Positions 37,490 to 49,349 of a stretch of DNA of 64,000 bases are shown here, one piece after another (the first letter of the stretch is position 1; every line of letters begins with the position of its first letter). The position numbers and the translations under genes are program-made. This DNA comes from Cycas panzhihuaensis (Eukaryota; Cycadophyta). The stretch is from contig CM041465.1 in assembly GCA_023213395.1 (NCBI GenBank), positions 217,193,741-217,257,740 on the forward strand. The letters are read 5' to 3'. The notes beneath the pieces were generated by a model. It did no database searches, was not told the origin of the DNA, and saw nothing but the letters and a program-made list of their open reading frames with translations.

Positions 37490-37940
37490 TAGATTAAAGT
37501 AAGCATTAATCTTAGCATCAGTGCTTGCTCCACCAAGGTTTAATGAGCCTTTTATTCTGTATATCTCTTCTATGAAAGAATCATTAGTAGGTATGTTAGC
37601 ACAAGAATATAATTTTGCTAAAGAATGAGCAATTTATTTCATTAGTAGAACTTTAGTGGCAACTGAACTTTACTATCCTCCTACTAAAAAAGAATGTCTT
37701 TCCTTAGTATTTGCCACTACGAAGTTATATCACTAACTTCGTGGAAAGAAGGTCCATCTTATCGTCCAATCAGATCCCATCAGATATCTTCTAACTAAAA
37801 CCAATCTTACTAAATGATTAGGTAAATGGTCCCTATTGTTACAAGAGTTTAATTTTTAAATTATTAATAAGAAATCAAAGAAAGGCATGGTCATTGTAGA
37901 GATCATGGCTAATGCTCCTCTACCTAATCCTACCAAATGA
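37490..37940 (+). pseudogene. Element A gypsy RNase H
   Basis: Reads PFILYISSMKESLVGMLAQE, then YFISRTLVATELYYPPTKKE, then LIVQSDPIRYLL and WSLLLQEF. This is the standard gypsy RNase H that follows RT, distinct from the archaeal-type RNase H near the 3' end. At least three stops. Confidence 0.88.
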
Positions 37941-38029
37941 CCTATTGATAACACTCTTCTAATTGAACATATCCTCCATGTCTAGACCATCCCTTTTGAT
38001 GACCCTTTGTATGGGGAGATCAAATCTTA

Positions 38030-38453
38030 GCTTCATGATAAATCTTTCCCTTCTTCTTTGACATCAAAGAAAAGAAGGTGAATTCAAGCTACTACTAGGC
38101 AATATCTCTTACTCGATGGAATACTTTATAAATGTTCCTTTGATGGGATTCTATTGAGGTATCTCTCTTCTAATGAGCATCTTATTACCTTAACAGAGTG
38201 CCACGATGGAACATGTGGTGGTTATTTTGGAAGCTAATTTATGGCCCAATGTATTCTTTATTTAGGTTATTATTGGCCTACCTTATTTAAAGATAACTAT
38301 GTCTATGTTCAAAAATGTGAAAAATATCAATCTCATGCTATGTTGATTCATAAACTTGTCCAAGAGTTGAAATCTATTATCTCTCCTTGGCCCTTCTCCC
38401 AACAGGGCTTTGATCTTACTAGTCAAATCTTTCTAACTTCATTTAATGGTCAC
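38030..38453 (+). pseudogene. Element A integrase, N-terminal part
   Basis: Contains the zinc-binding H-H-C-C domain: ECHDGTCGGYFGS, then YWPTLFKDNYVYVQKCEKYQ (second cysteine of the last pair lost), and the start of the core at FNGH. The frame is cut here by element B after the target duplication GTCAC (38449-38453). Translation past 38453 is LTR of B. Integrase resumes at 52970. Confidence 0.88.
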
Positions 38454-41209
38454 TATTTCCTAGCTATTGGGAATGGATACAGATAGGTCGATAAAGGTAA
38501 GCATAGGTATGCTTCTTCCTTTTCACTTCTACAATTTCTTTGAAAAGGTTGACTGAAGTATTGCCTCATTGCATGACTGACTGCTTCATTTGTATGATCA
38601 CCTTGCATCTGTTGCTTGATCATGCTACTTGTCGTATTGTGAGCCTATGATGACTAATGGGACTAACCTTTCTGCAATGTGGGTATTCCTATGGCACTTT
38701 ACGACCCTCCGTGCTACCTCTACATTGCCTCAGATCTCGTTTGATTTGTATGATCCATTCATACCCTGACCTCACATCTTTACCATGACGTTTCTGAGAC
38801 CTTTAGCCCTTGATACTACTTTGGCCTTGTTCACATGCCTTCCAGACTATCCCTAGCCACCTAGATAGGAGGGCCAACCCCTCCCTAGCCTGCCACATCA
38901 GCTTTTAAGGCTCCCAGAACCTAGATTATTGCCATTCTAGATTTCTGGTCTTGCACCGTTGTAAACTTAACAGTATCGTGAAGTTTAATGTGGTGCGACT
39001 GTTGCAAGTTATTTTTTTAATCTGCCATGGAAATTCTCACCTTTTCGCAGAATTGCCACATGGCCTCATGCCCAGCTCAGCCCTATTCATGCCCTATTTG
39101 CTTGTTTAGGGTTGATATGGGTATAAAACCCAAAAACACCATCATTTTATATCTCTTGGCTCTCCAACTCAACTTTCTACTACTGTAGTTTCTGCTCTTT
39201 TCTTCCTTCCTTCCATAGGTGCATCTGCAATCCTACGTTTCCTGCTACTCTAGCCCAGGATTTGCCTGCAATGGCTCTTCTCCATGGTAGGAAGCTCCTC
39301 TCCAAGCACTCTCAAGCAAGCTTTGCGTGGTTCTCTTCCAAATACGCCCAAGCAAGTGTCTCCTATGACCGCCTTTAGGGAAACCTCCTGCAAAACCCTG
39401 CAAGAATTCTTCTTCTTCACTGGTTGTAGAGGAAAACCTACCCTAGACTTAGCCCAGTAGGTACCTTAGGTCATATTTTCAGAATTTATTATGTATTATT
39501 TCCATATTAGACTCATATTCAAGTGTGTCTTCTTGCTTTCTTCCCATTTGGCTATAGTGAACATTATTTTCCCTTGAGTTTAGCCTTGTATCTTCAGATT
39601 TTGACCATTTCTCTGTTGGTTTTCCTAAAGAAAGTAGTGGGAGAAGGCTCACAAAGGTTAGGAAAAGGGAGTAAGGCAGGATCCGTCCCACTTAGGCCTA
39701 CTCCCCAAGGGCAACCCCCTTCCCGCCTTTCTTCTCTTGCTCTATGATTTTCTTAGGTTAATTAGGAGAAGGTGAAGCTTAGGCCTGCGCTAGATTATTA
39801 GCATGTGTAGCCCTTACTGCGTTAATTCTAGGCCTACACACCTCTCTTTTGGGCCTCCATAGTGCCCCTAACATTGCTTGGCATCCCTTAAAGATCTTGG
39901 TTGAGGTTTGCATGACATATTACTATCCATCGTAACTCTGTTGCCTTGATACCTTTCCAACATCTTGCTATACATATTCTCGTGTTTGTTGGCTGTCATA
40001 AGTTGCTATTTGACCCTACCTTGCTGTACCAAGGGGCTGTTTGGAGAATATTAGTGGGGGGTTTAGCCATCCTGAGGTTTCCCTTCTCTCTTTCTTGGTT
40101 GATATATGCGGTAGCTTGAGGAGAGTTGAAGTTGTCTGCAGCATTAATTTCTCTAACTTAAATGTAATGTTTTGACATATATTTTACATATATTTTCATA
40201 TATATATATATATAGCCCTTCTTGTAGCCCCTTCTTGGAAGGGATAAACTCTCATGTATGAAGGTTGAAGTGGTATTTTGTGAAGGGAAAAGACGTCTAG
40301 ATCTGGGTAAGCTTTACCCCCTTTTGTCTTCACTTATTTGCTTCATTTTCTGTCTAGCTTGCTTTTCATAAGGGGAAGGTAAGGAAGCCCCTATGTTTCG
40401 CATCGATCTTGATCACACATCCACTGGCTGGCGAGAGAATGTGCGTTGCATGTGGGTGAGGTCTTCCATCGACTACTACACCTCCCTGGTATGCACCATC
40501 TCTCTCTTCACCCCTCAATTTTCCTTTCTTCCCTTTACTTAAAATATGTGCTTCGGTTTAATAGATTATATGAAAGCGAAAGGTTAATGATATTGGTTAC
40601 TTGCATTTATGTGTAGTATGCTTACCCCATGTTGGAAAAGGACATAGTAGAAACCCCATTCCTCTTCCTCTTCCTATCAATCCAAACATACCCTTAAATT
40701 CATCTCGTTTAGATTTGCTTGCTTGAACGCATAATACTTGCTCTACTTTTCCCTTTTGGCTTTTAGTTGTTAAAAGGAAGGACGTGGCTTTAGCCCCCCC
40801 TTCCTCTCTCTCTCTCTCTCTCTCTCTTGGTTTTATTTGCCTAGACCAAATAACCAAGGGAGGTATGCTTACATCGTAGGCCCTTGCCTACCTCATCCAT
40901 ATTCATTTTCCTTCATCATAGGGAAACTCCTTCAGGATTCCTCTTCTTCCCTTCCGGCTATCCAAGGGTGGGAGGACCTTCCTCTCGAGACCATCCAGGC
41001 TAGCCCCTGTATGCACTCTCCCTTCTAGATTGAAGGCTACTCTAAGGTGGCTGGGTGCTATCCACAAGTCTTAAACTCATGCTCTGGTGCATGGGGCACT
41101 CTGTGTAGTGCTCTCTTTGCTTATAGGTTTTCGCCCACACCTTCAACATCAACCGTTGATTACTATCATTCCTATTGAGCATAGTGACTATCTCGTAGAT
41201 GCACATCCA
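38454..41209 (+). repeat. Element B 5' LTR
   Basis: Aligns from end to end with 50199-52964. It begins tatttcctagctattggg and ends gatgcacatcca. It includes a TATA microsatellite near 40198-40214 and a CT repeat at 40803-40828. ORFs within it on both strands are not conserved in the 3' LTR and are noncoding. Confidence 0.92.
39122..39129 (+). promoter_or_regulatory. Putative LTR TATA box (element B)
   Basis: TATAAAAC in the 5' LTR, followed by a C/T-rich stretch likely to hold the transcription start. The 3' LTR has TATAATAC at 50869-50876. Position and conservation suggest the promoter for the element's genomic RNA; no direct evidence of use. Confidence 0.5.
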
Positions 41210-41210
41210 C

Positions 41211-41230
41211 TGGCAACTATATTGGGGACC
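41211..41230 (+). other. Primer binding site of element B
   Basis: tggcaactatattggggacc begins one base after the 5' LTR. It resembles the TGGCGACTC-type site common in Tat/Ogre elements, not the initiator-Met site of the copia elements here. Confidence 0.65.
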
Positions 41231-41404
41231 TACCAGTAAGGGAGTTAGTTCCTATTCCTTCTTGTTGGTACTACTATCTTTTAGTAGTCTTCTCCACTTA
41301 TCTCTTTCATTAGGCAGCCCCCAACACATACTTTATATTTCTCTTTCCTCTTCTAACGTTGTGGCAAGTTTTGTATGTGACGTTTCTCACGTCGCCTATG
41401 TGGT

Positions 41405-43452
41405 TTGCCCTCATTATTAGAAGACCCTGCATATCATCTTCTTTCATCATCAGATCTCGATTCGATAATGGAAGGATACCCTTCAGATTGGGCTTATCAT
41501 GCCTTTGCTTTAGGAACTCATGAGTTCCCCACATCCATTCCGGGATCCACCCAAGAGGGTGATGATCCTATTTACTATCCGAGTGATCAACATCACCCAC
41601 TCGATGCCCATCCCTCTACTCATGCAGTAGAGGGTCCATCTTCTCTCAAGACTCACCACCTAGTTGGTGATTCTTATGAGGAGTACCCTAAGGGGTCTAC
41701 TTCGTTTAAGGTCCTATTTACCTCTTACGATCACGTGGATACCCTTCCCGCTGACATGGTTGGAGCCCTTAGCGAGTGCTTTCATGCTGCTCATATTCAA
41801 TCACATCCTAAATGGTTTGAAGATGTCTTACATGGTGGGGTACCCTCCTCATCTGCGCCTGTCCCACCATCTTCATCCACATCTACACCTCTCATAACAA
41901 GTAACCCCTTTGTGCCTACACATTCGTCTTGCTCTATCCTTACATCTACCTTAGGGACATCTATCACACTCCCTACTTCTCATCATGGTCCCAGCTCTTG
42001 GGGCCCACTCGTGGTATGTATTTCTCCTAGCTTAGGGTTAGCATACCTTTTCCTAGTCAAGCTAACATGCCACTTCCTAACGTGGCACATACATTTCCTA
42101 GTAGGCCTAGGGGTCCTACTAATACCCCTATCGCTAGTCATATGGGATCCGCTCCCATGTATACTAAAATCCAGCCTAGTGGTGCTTCTCTTTATGTACC
42201 CCCAGGCTATACTTCTCAGCCTTAGGGGAACGGTAAAGGGAACCATATTCTAACTTACGTGGTGAACCCGTTACATCCATATAGGGTTGTGTCACCCACG
42301 GGCAACCCATATGGACAAAACCTGGTTCCTTACCCTTCCTTTCCATCGTCCTGTGTAGCTCCTTACACTGCGTCTTTGCAAGGAAACCCAACTTCCTTTC
42401 AAGGTGTTTGCCCTCAAGTCTCTTTTTAGTAAGGGACATTTCCTCAAGGAGGGATGGGCCTACCACCCCCATTCGTTCCTTGTCCATTACCTTCCACATC
42501 ATTTACCAATCCTATGGTCTAGGCGAGGGCACGTCCCTTCATGGATTATTGATTGACACCATTATCTGTTAAGGTGCTAAGAACCAATTTATCGCCTCAT
42601 CCCCCTGAAGTTCCTAAGTTCGATGGAATTTCATCACATGATCCAACAGAGCATGTCCATAGTTTCTCTACGGCGTGCATAGACTACTTGGCCTATGATC
42701 ACATACTAATGAAATTATTCCCATGATCCCTACAAGGTGATGCCCTTAAATGGTTTTATCACCTGCCTGCCCATTCCATTTTCTCATTCCAATAACTTGT
42801 GGACGAATTCATCAACTATTTTGATGTGGCTTGTCCATTCGAAAGTGGAATGAAATCCCTTCTTTCACTTAAACAAGGTCATGATAAGATGAATCATGAC
42901 TTTGTGCAGTGATTTCATGACCTCCTCTATTCCACTAAGGCTACTTTGCCTGAGGAATTGAAGAGGGATCTCTTCGTTAATGCACTTAACTGTGAAGTCT
43001 ATGTGGAAGGCCTAAAGATAAGGGTGACCACATGCGATTCCACTATCGCAAAGTGCTTAGCGCTTGAAGCTATTGAGATCTAGGATGGACTCAAAAAGCC
43101 TCTAAGCCCTCATAATGACGTGAGGTACCACCCCAAACTAAAGAAACCAAACCACAACAATCCACTAGGTCCTCTTCTCATCTAACTGAGAAGACCCTAG
43201 ATCTGCTCACTTCTGTTATACGTTCATTTGAATGTACGATGAAGGAACCTAAATTGCAAGCTCCTTCATCACCCACTTCCAACAAACAAATCCAACAAGC
43301 CACTCAAGCTACTCTCCCTAAGGGTGGTAATGCCCAGTCCTCTCAAGGAAGGAAGCCAGATTCCTCACTTGAGAAGAAGTGGTGTTCTGTTCATGGGGAG
43401 TATTTCCATGACAAGTCACGTTGTAGGGCTCAACATCCTAGGGATGCCCCAT
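41405..43452 (+). pseudogene. Element B gag
   Basis: The long N-terminal region (open 41405-42253) is rich in proline, serine and threonine and has no known domain. The capsid domain at about 42590-43085 reads PEVPKFDGISSHDPTEHVHSF, then LQGDALKWFYHLPAHSIFSFQ and EFINYFDV, close to element A. A zinc finger EKKWCSVHGEYFHDKSRC lies at about 43372-43425. Stops at about 42727, 42796, 42911 and elsewhere break it. Confidence 0.88.
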
Positions 43453-43679
43453 AATATGACTCATCTCCTAAACGGGCCTCAAGGCCCAACCTAGACCAAC
43501 CGATCCACAAGGATCTGTTCCCCAAACATAGGGAGCATGATCATAATGCTCAACCCAAAAATAGCTGAAACCAAGGAAGAACTCCAAATTCCCGTCCTTC
43601 ACGCGATAAAGGGAAGGGCACCTGGGATTCGTCTTCTTCCTCGCATTCCCCCCACCGTCGTACTCCATCACCTTCGTGG

Positions 43680-44530
43680 TCCCGGAATAAGGGAAAGAAG
43701 GTGATCCAAATACTTGAGGCCACCCCCTTATATGCCTTAACTCCGTCTCAAGTTGCTAAAGAGGCAGCCAATGCCTTTTCTTCTACTTCACACTCTGATC
43801 CTCTTCCAGAAACTTCCCTTCTAGAAGTTCCGTTACTTCCCAAGATTATTCTCATTCGTCCAGGTCGCTATGATTTCAGGAGAGCCCTTCCTTAACTCAT
43901 AGTGAAGGGGAAGGCCTTTTCTGTCATCGATGAGCTTTGTACTGTGGTCATTGGGATGTCCATTATAGACGTGTTGAGAAGTTGTCTCAAACAATAGACA
44001 CTCCTTTTGGAAGCTTTAGGGTTGGGTGATGTGCCTATCCATGCTTTGGGTATTACCCAAAGCCATGAGCCCATCATTTCCTTTGACCCTAAAGACCTTC
44101 CCCCCACTTGTGAAAGGGAATGCCAATGGAACTTCCCTTTCACCATCACTATTGACACACCAGATTATACCTTGTAAAGGACTATTGTCGACAACTGTTC
44201 TTCCGTTAATGCCATGCCCTTGTGCATTGTGCAAGAGCTTGGCATTTCTACCTTGGAACTTGTTCCATGGTGATGCCAAGCTTACGATGGTTGCGAAAAG
44301 ACTCCATTGGGATCTGTTTCGATCCCACTCACTCTTGAGGGCAAGACTGTCCTTGTCGACATTGTAGTCCTTGATGTATATGTCGACTACAATCTTCTTT
44401 TGGGTTGACCATAGATTAATCAGATGGGAGCCGTGTGTTCAACCCACTGGGGGCAACTTAAGTTCATCCACGATAGACAAATGAGGGTTATTTCCTGTGA
44501 ATGCCCACCTGTTAAACAAACTCAGCTTAC
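43680..44530 (+). pseudogene. Element B protease
   Basis: Preceded by LYALTPSQVAKEAANAF. The active-site block VDNCSSVNAMP (about 44190-44222) keeps the catalytic aspartate, but the usual glycine two residues on is cysteine. Later come VDIVVLDVYVDYNLLLG and a WGQLKFIHD tail. Stops at about 44176, 44271 and 44405 interrupt it. Same domain as 34700-35435 in element A. Confidence 0.85.
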
Positions 44531-45059
44531 TAAGCAAGCAAGCCATGGTCATACGAAGGGGGACAAAGGCCCTTCTACTCATGCCTCGGCTTGCTCCATC
44601 AACATACCCAATTCATCCCATCTTGAAGAAGATCCTACATATTCTTCCTCTAGCCTTACTTAGTTTGCTCCTATTGGTGTCGAGAGCTATAGGTACCTTG
44701 TCTTGTTTAGTGATGACGAGTCCCATGGCAAGGATGAGGACTTTCCTCATCCCGTCTCCTTCCTCTGCACTAGTAGGAGGCACCCTTCTTGTTTTACGTC
44801 CTAACCTAGAACTCCTCTTGTTGGAGAGGCTAGTCATCCCCTCATGTCACATGTCATTGCATGTATTGACCCATAGGTCCTTGATTCTTCCTCTCCATCG
44901 CCCCTCGTAGGTGATGGCCTCGAGGAAATTCCTTTTGCTCCTTCTGAGGAGCCCCTTACAGACTCTCCCTTAGAGTCTTTTGGGGATGTTGGGCAGTCTG
45001 CTAACCATCGTGGTCCGATCGCTCCCACTTCCTCCTGCATCTCATCTATTCAAAGTAAG

Positions 45060-45506
45060 GTTATCTACAGAGTGGATTACTTCAAAGATGATGAGGCTTT
45101 ACTTGAGCACTTAGCAGGCTCCATGCCCAACCTAGTTGAGATTCCCTCTCTATGAGTTTCCCTTCGAGGTCTCATCAATGAGGAGTCTATCTGTCAGGCT
45201 TGCCTCTTAGACCTCGAGGCCTTAGATGAGAGACGTTTAACCGCCTACTAGGCTAACCTTGCATCCAAAGCCTGCTCGTAAAGCACCTACGATAAACACC
45301 TTCTTTCTCGTCCTTTGTATCCTAGGGACTATGTACTCAAATTGGAATATCTCCACGACCACTTGACTAAATTCGGACCCAAATGGGTTGGCCCCTTTTT
45401 CGTTCTTAAGAGCCTCAATAACAGTGCCTATAGGATTGCCACCCTAGAGGGCCTTGAGTTTGAGAAAGCTGTTAACAGGAAATTCTTCAAGAAATTCTAT
45501 ACATGA
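45060..45506 (+). pseudogene. Fused Pol linker-integrase C-terminus
   Basis: The frame runs from LLEHLAGSMPNL, which in element A lies upstream of RT, straight into VEIPSL and a VSLRGL block, which in A lies near the integrase C-terminus (about 53395-53430). Everything between (RT, RNase H, integrase zinc finger and core, about 2 kb) is missing, and the join at about 45147 keeps the frame. It continues to FGPKWVGPFFVLKSL, the integrase C-terminal fold, and ends at a natural stop after FKKFYT. Three stops lie inside. Confidence 0.88.
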
Positions 45507-46144
45507 CTTCGTTGTCACCTCATTCACGCTATGAAATGAGCTTAAACTACCATCCTAAGTTGTTTCCATTCCTCCTGACCATAGGCAGAATGGCAACTTA
45601 GGGTGACTCTCTCGTTCCTCTTTGGTCCCTCCCACGGAACCCCTGTACCCTTTCCTCTTGGGACCCTGTCCTCCTATTTGGGCATCCACCAATTAGGATG
45701 ACATTTTGGAGTGCCATCACTCCCGTCCTATTTGGCATTTCCTTTGCATATCCCGCTATGCTCCCATGTGGACATGTGTGTTGACTTATTTCCTAGCCTC
45801 ACATATATTTATCTCCTCCACTTATGGTGATCGTGTGTGCTCCTATTAGGAATATGGGCCAACATGAAAGGAAATGCGCATAACTTAAACAAATATCATA
45901 ACACATAACTCATAACAATAATAAACTCAAAGTACAATCACACATATCCTTGTACATCCATACACCCCCATACATACACATACATAAACGTGTAAGCAGA
46001 AACATATGCATCATCATATATCAATTGGGGTATTAATCACCCTATTTATATACATCAAAATAATCACTTGTCATATCATACAAATAGTATGGTACATCAT
46101 CCGTGGGAAGCTGACGTCCTTACAGGGAGGGTACAATCATGCGA
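45507..46144 (+). other. Element B spacer after pol
   Basis: Noncoding. The first bases resemble the sequence after integrase in element A (53766 on). The right half is AT-rich with CATACA phrases. It is the downstream side of the antisense gene and may hold its polyadenylation region. Confidence 0.5.
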
Positions 46145-48653
46145 CTATATATAGTGACTCCCTAGAGGTCCGTGCTTTCCTCTAGCTAAAACAAAACTCC
46201 TATATACTACTCTACTACTGCCCTGCCCCTGGGCGTCATCTCCTGGTCGATGTGATCCCTCTCTTGGGGACCATATCCCTCTGAGACTCCTCCTCAGTCT
46301 CTGGGAGCCTCCTAAACTACTCTCCTCATCCCGTGGCCTCCTCGGGGTTGTCGCCACTGTGTGGGTATATGTCCTACTTCGTGCTGACCTCAATGCCACC
46401 TCATCTACCAATCGATTGTATCAGGCCTGGATACAATCCTGATCCATCTCTACATTGCGAAGCCTCTCCTCCATCCCTTTGAGATGCTCCTCCATCACTA
46501 CTTACCAGATGTGGCCCTCCATATCCCCTCTGGCTCCTCCTTGAGCCTCTAGTACCTGTACCTGACTCTGTAGGGCATCCCTCTTGGCTCGAATGGCATC
46601 CAGCTCTGGCTTATGTCATCCTGCACATGCCTCATGCTCATGGGACTCCACAATCCATATGTTTCTTGCCCTTATCAATGGGGCGAATGCTGCTATGTGG
46701 CCACCTACCGATCTAGGCTGATCACCTGCCTGGATGGGAGGTTGCCCCTCTGCATAGACCCCGGGGAATATTTCTCAGACTACCGCCTTTGCCAGTCTGC
46801 GGATGTCTACTATACCTACAATCCAGCATCATGTATCAGTACATGTCCATATGCATATCAAACCAAAATCAAACTATATATATATTTAGCAATCAAATGA
46901 TGACAGAAGAAGGTTATGTCTCACCTGGTGTGGTTGTCGGCTCCTCTACTTGGGTGACTGCCTCTACCTCGGGCACTCCACTAGTTGTAGGTACCTCCTC
47001 CTCCTCAGGTACCTCCTTGGCCACCGCCTTAGCAACTGGGGCGTCCCTCATCCCCTCGGCTGGTGTAGCTACCTCTTTGGATCTCCTGACGATCTGCAAC
47101 CTACATGCCCGTGTTACTGGACCTCTGCTCTTCTTTGTAGCTCTTGACGGGCTAGCCTCTCTACCTGCGGTCCCTGATGGACCTGCCTCTCTGCCTACGA
47201 TCCCTGATGGACCTACCTCTCTGCCTATAGCTTGTGATAGGCCAGCCCTATCACCTCCATCGGCGCCCTCGTCATCTCCTAGGGGTACTCCTACCCCGCT
47301 TGCCTCATTGTTGCTATCCCACCTCTCTGGTCTATATGGATCTGCTATGTAGTCTGTCATAGTGAGGAGGTCTAGTGATGTGGCCTCCACTGAGTGATGG
47401 ATATGAGCCTAGTCCTCAGTCCCCCTAAACATGGTCTGCCACCTGTGTACCATCAGGGCCCACTCTGAAATAGGGTGTGGTCCCTTTATTGGTGCCACAG
47501 CTCCAAAGTGGTCAAAAAACCAACACTTTAGTAGCGTACTATATGACAGTTTGCCCCTCCTCACTACTTGAATGACATCCAACTATGCGACGAGGTTTGC
47601 CACTATGAGGGTAGCCCAGTCCATCCTCTTTCCTACCTTGCACCAGTGCACTGCATCCATCCAACCACCTGGTATGTCCCTATAGTTCTGTTTTCGGGAT
47701 ATTCAGAATAGAATGTATAATATAATCATCTTCCTCACATGAGGAACCCCTGACATCACCATGCTCTGGAGAGGATTCCCTTGCCTCTCCCACCTGTCTG
47801 AGCCTATGAAATAAGTAGCAACCTCCCTGTGTGCTGCCTCATTGCTGGGCAATGCTCCTAGTGTCACCGGCTTCCCTGTCGCCAGTACCCCCAGTATCCT
47901 CCTGACATCCCCCAGTGTCACCAATACATCCTTTACTTGGGGTAGGTGGAAGACATGTCTCTGCCTGTCCCAATGAGATACTATATCTACCAACAATCTC
48001 TGATCTGATATGTAGTGGGGTGTCTTCGTGACCTTTAGTAGGCCACATCTTAATAATATATGCCTGTCCTCCCTCGACATCATCTTAATGAAACTAAGCA
48101 TAGCCATACCTATGTTTTTGTGGTTATCCATCGTAATCACAACCTATAAAATACCATAAAACAAGTCAGATCTTGATCCCTGATCACCCCTCATCCTCTG
48201 GACTGTCTCTTGGCCTCATTCGGTCGAGATTTGGGGACTTCTGGGCCCCCATCTTCATTTTTTCAGTAGCTCTATCTTCACATTACTCCAAACTTCGTGG
48301 TACCGCAGAGTTTGGTCTGGGTCCCGCGGCGATCGGGGCCTCGCCGCAAAGATCTCAACACCGCGATCTTTGCCACAGTGCGAGCGTCAACGCCCCAAAA
48401 GAAGAGGGTTTCCTTCCTAAAAAACTAAAAAATTTTCTTCTAGTGGGCCACAGCCAGACCCACTAAGAGCAAGGCTACCTAATACCCTGGCCCCTCCTCT
48501 CTCTGGGTATAGATCGAACTCCTGGAGATGCTTTTTTGCCCATATAGGGCCCAAAATCTATACAAAAAACTACCAAAAGCATTGAACTTCAAATTGTGAG
48601 ATGGGGTATGGTTTCAAGGATCTACTCACTGGGTCCGGTCGAGCGCTTGCCAT
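46145..48653 (-). pseudogene. Antisense plant mobile domain (PMD) gene
   Basis: A gene on the strand opposite the element, in three exons: 48653-48630 (eight codons, MASARPDP), 48143-46925 and 46815-46145. Introns of 486 and 109 nt both begin GTGAG and end TATAG or TGTAG, and splicing keeps one frame. Exon 2 starts with the PMD pattern: HVFHLPQVKDVLVTLGDV, LGVLATGKPVTLG, later GKRMDWATLIV. Then come a G-R-E-A-G-P-S-G repeat and, in exon 3, a likely coiled coil (ELDAIRAKRDALQSQVQVLE). PMD proteins are linked to gene silencing and are carried by some transposons. About seven nonsense codons, for example 47705-47703, make it a pseudogene. Confidence 0.8.
47141..47250 (-). repeat. 30-bp tandem repeat in PMD gene
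   Basis: Three to four copies of a 30-base unit encode a 10-residue repeat of the form GREAGPSGTA on the minus strand. The repeat keeps the frame and lies between the PMD and the coiled coil, probably a flexible linker. Confidence 0.85.
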
Positions 48654-48811
48654 CTCATCTCTGCAGTCCCAATGACTATCTCCTAGCCTCGATCTAATGG
48701 TTGAATCTCTCTCCGTGTGCCTTCGAAGTCAAGTGGTGCTTTGTTGCGTAAGGGAAGGGCTCTAGATTCATTCGAGAGCCCGTTAAAATGAATTCCATTT
48801 TCATCGATTTT

Positions 48812-48820
48812 CCTTATATA
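48812..48820 (-). promoter_or_regulatory. Putative TATA box of antisense gene
   Basis: TATATAAGG on the minus strand, about 160 bases upstream of the first ATG at 48653. It suggests the antisense gene has its own promoter inside element B, firing against the LTR transcript. Inferred from sequence only. Confidence 0.45.
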
Positions 48821-49349
48821 GGCAGGGGCCTCGATGAGCACCTTCTCTGTTCCCACTTTTATGGCAGCCATTGAGATCGTTTCTTACCCCTGATCATCTT
48901 TCCATCTGGCCCTATTTCTCGTTGCGCTTCCATAGCCTTCATTTTCATCCATTCTTTCGGATGCATTTATGGCACCTCGCCGATGCATTTTCGCAGGGCC
49001 CTTCTATCTCGTTTCACGTGTCACTCCTGCACATGCCTAAGTTTATACTCGTTTGGCTCATTTTGCCATCCTGGACTCGCTTTTGCAGCCCGTTCCTGCC
49101 CTTTGGGTCTCCAAAGGGAATGCTCCCTCCATTTAGAGTCATTCTTTCCTTTCTTAAGGAACCTTTGGCATCTCAGGGTGCCCTTTTTACCGCCCGCTCT
49201 CAACTAGTGGTTGGATAACCTACTCTTGTCCTTGGGTAGCCTCATTGCTAGGTCCTCCTACCCTTCACAACCATTTATTACTTGCCATACAAGCCTTTCT
49301 TGCTTTAACTCCTATTTTATTATACATTTTCTCTACTGAGACATTTTCC

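Noticed and set aside
38454-41209. ORFs inside the element B LTRs (for example 39523-39747, 40597-40857 and the matching 52352-52720).
   Set aside because: Frames are not preserved between the two LTR copies, and much of the apparent coding is CT-repeat derived. They lie in noncoding LTR sequence.
44016-44279. Minus-strand ORFs across the gag and protease of element B (also 43468-43671, 44834-45040).
   Set aside because: They are shadows of the plus-strand gag-pol frame, which carries the recognisable motifs.
47655-47740. A possible 50-nt intron (GTGAGG...AACAG) near the stop at 47703 in the antisense gene.
   Set aside because: It is too short for a plant intron, and the same reading frame continues across it with only one stop. 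A nonsense mutation is the simpler reading.
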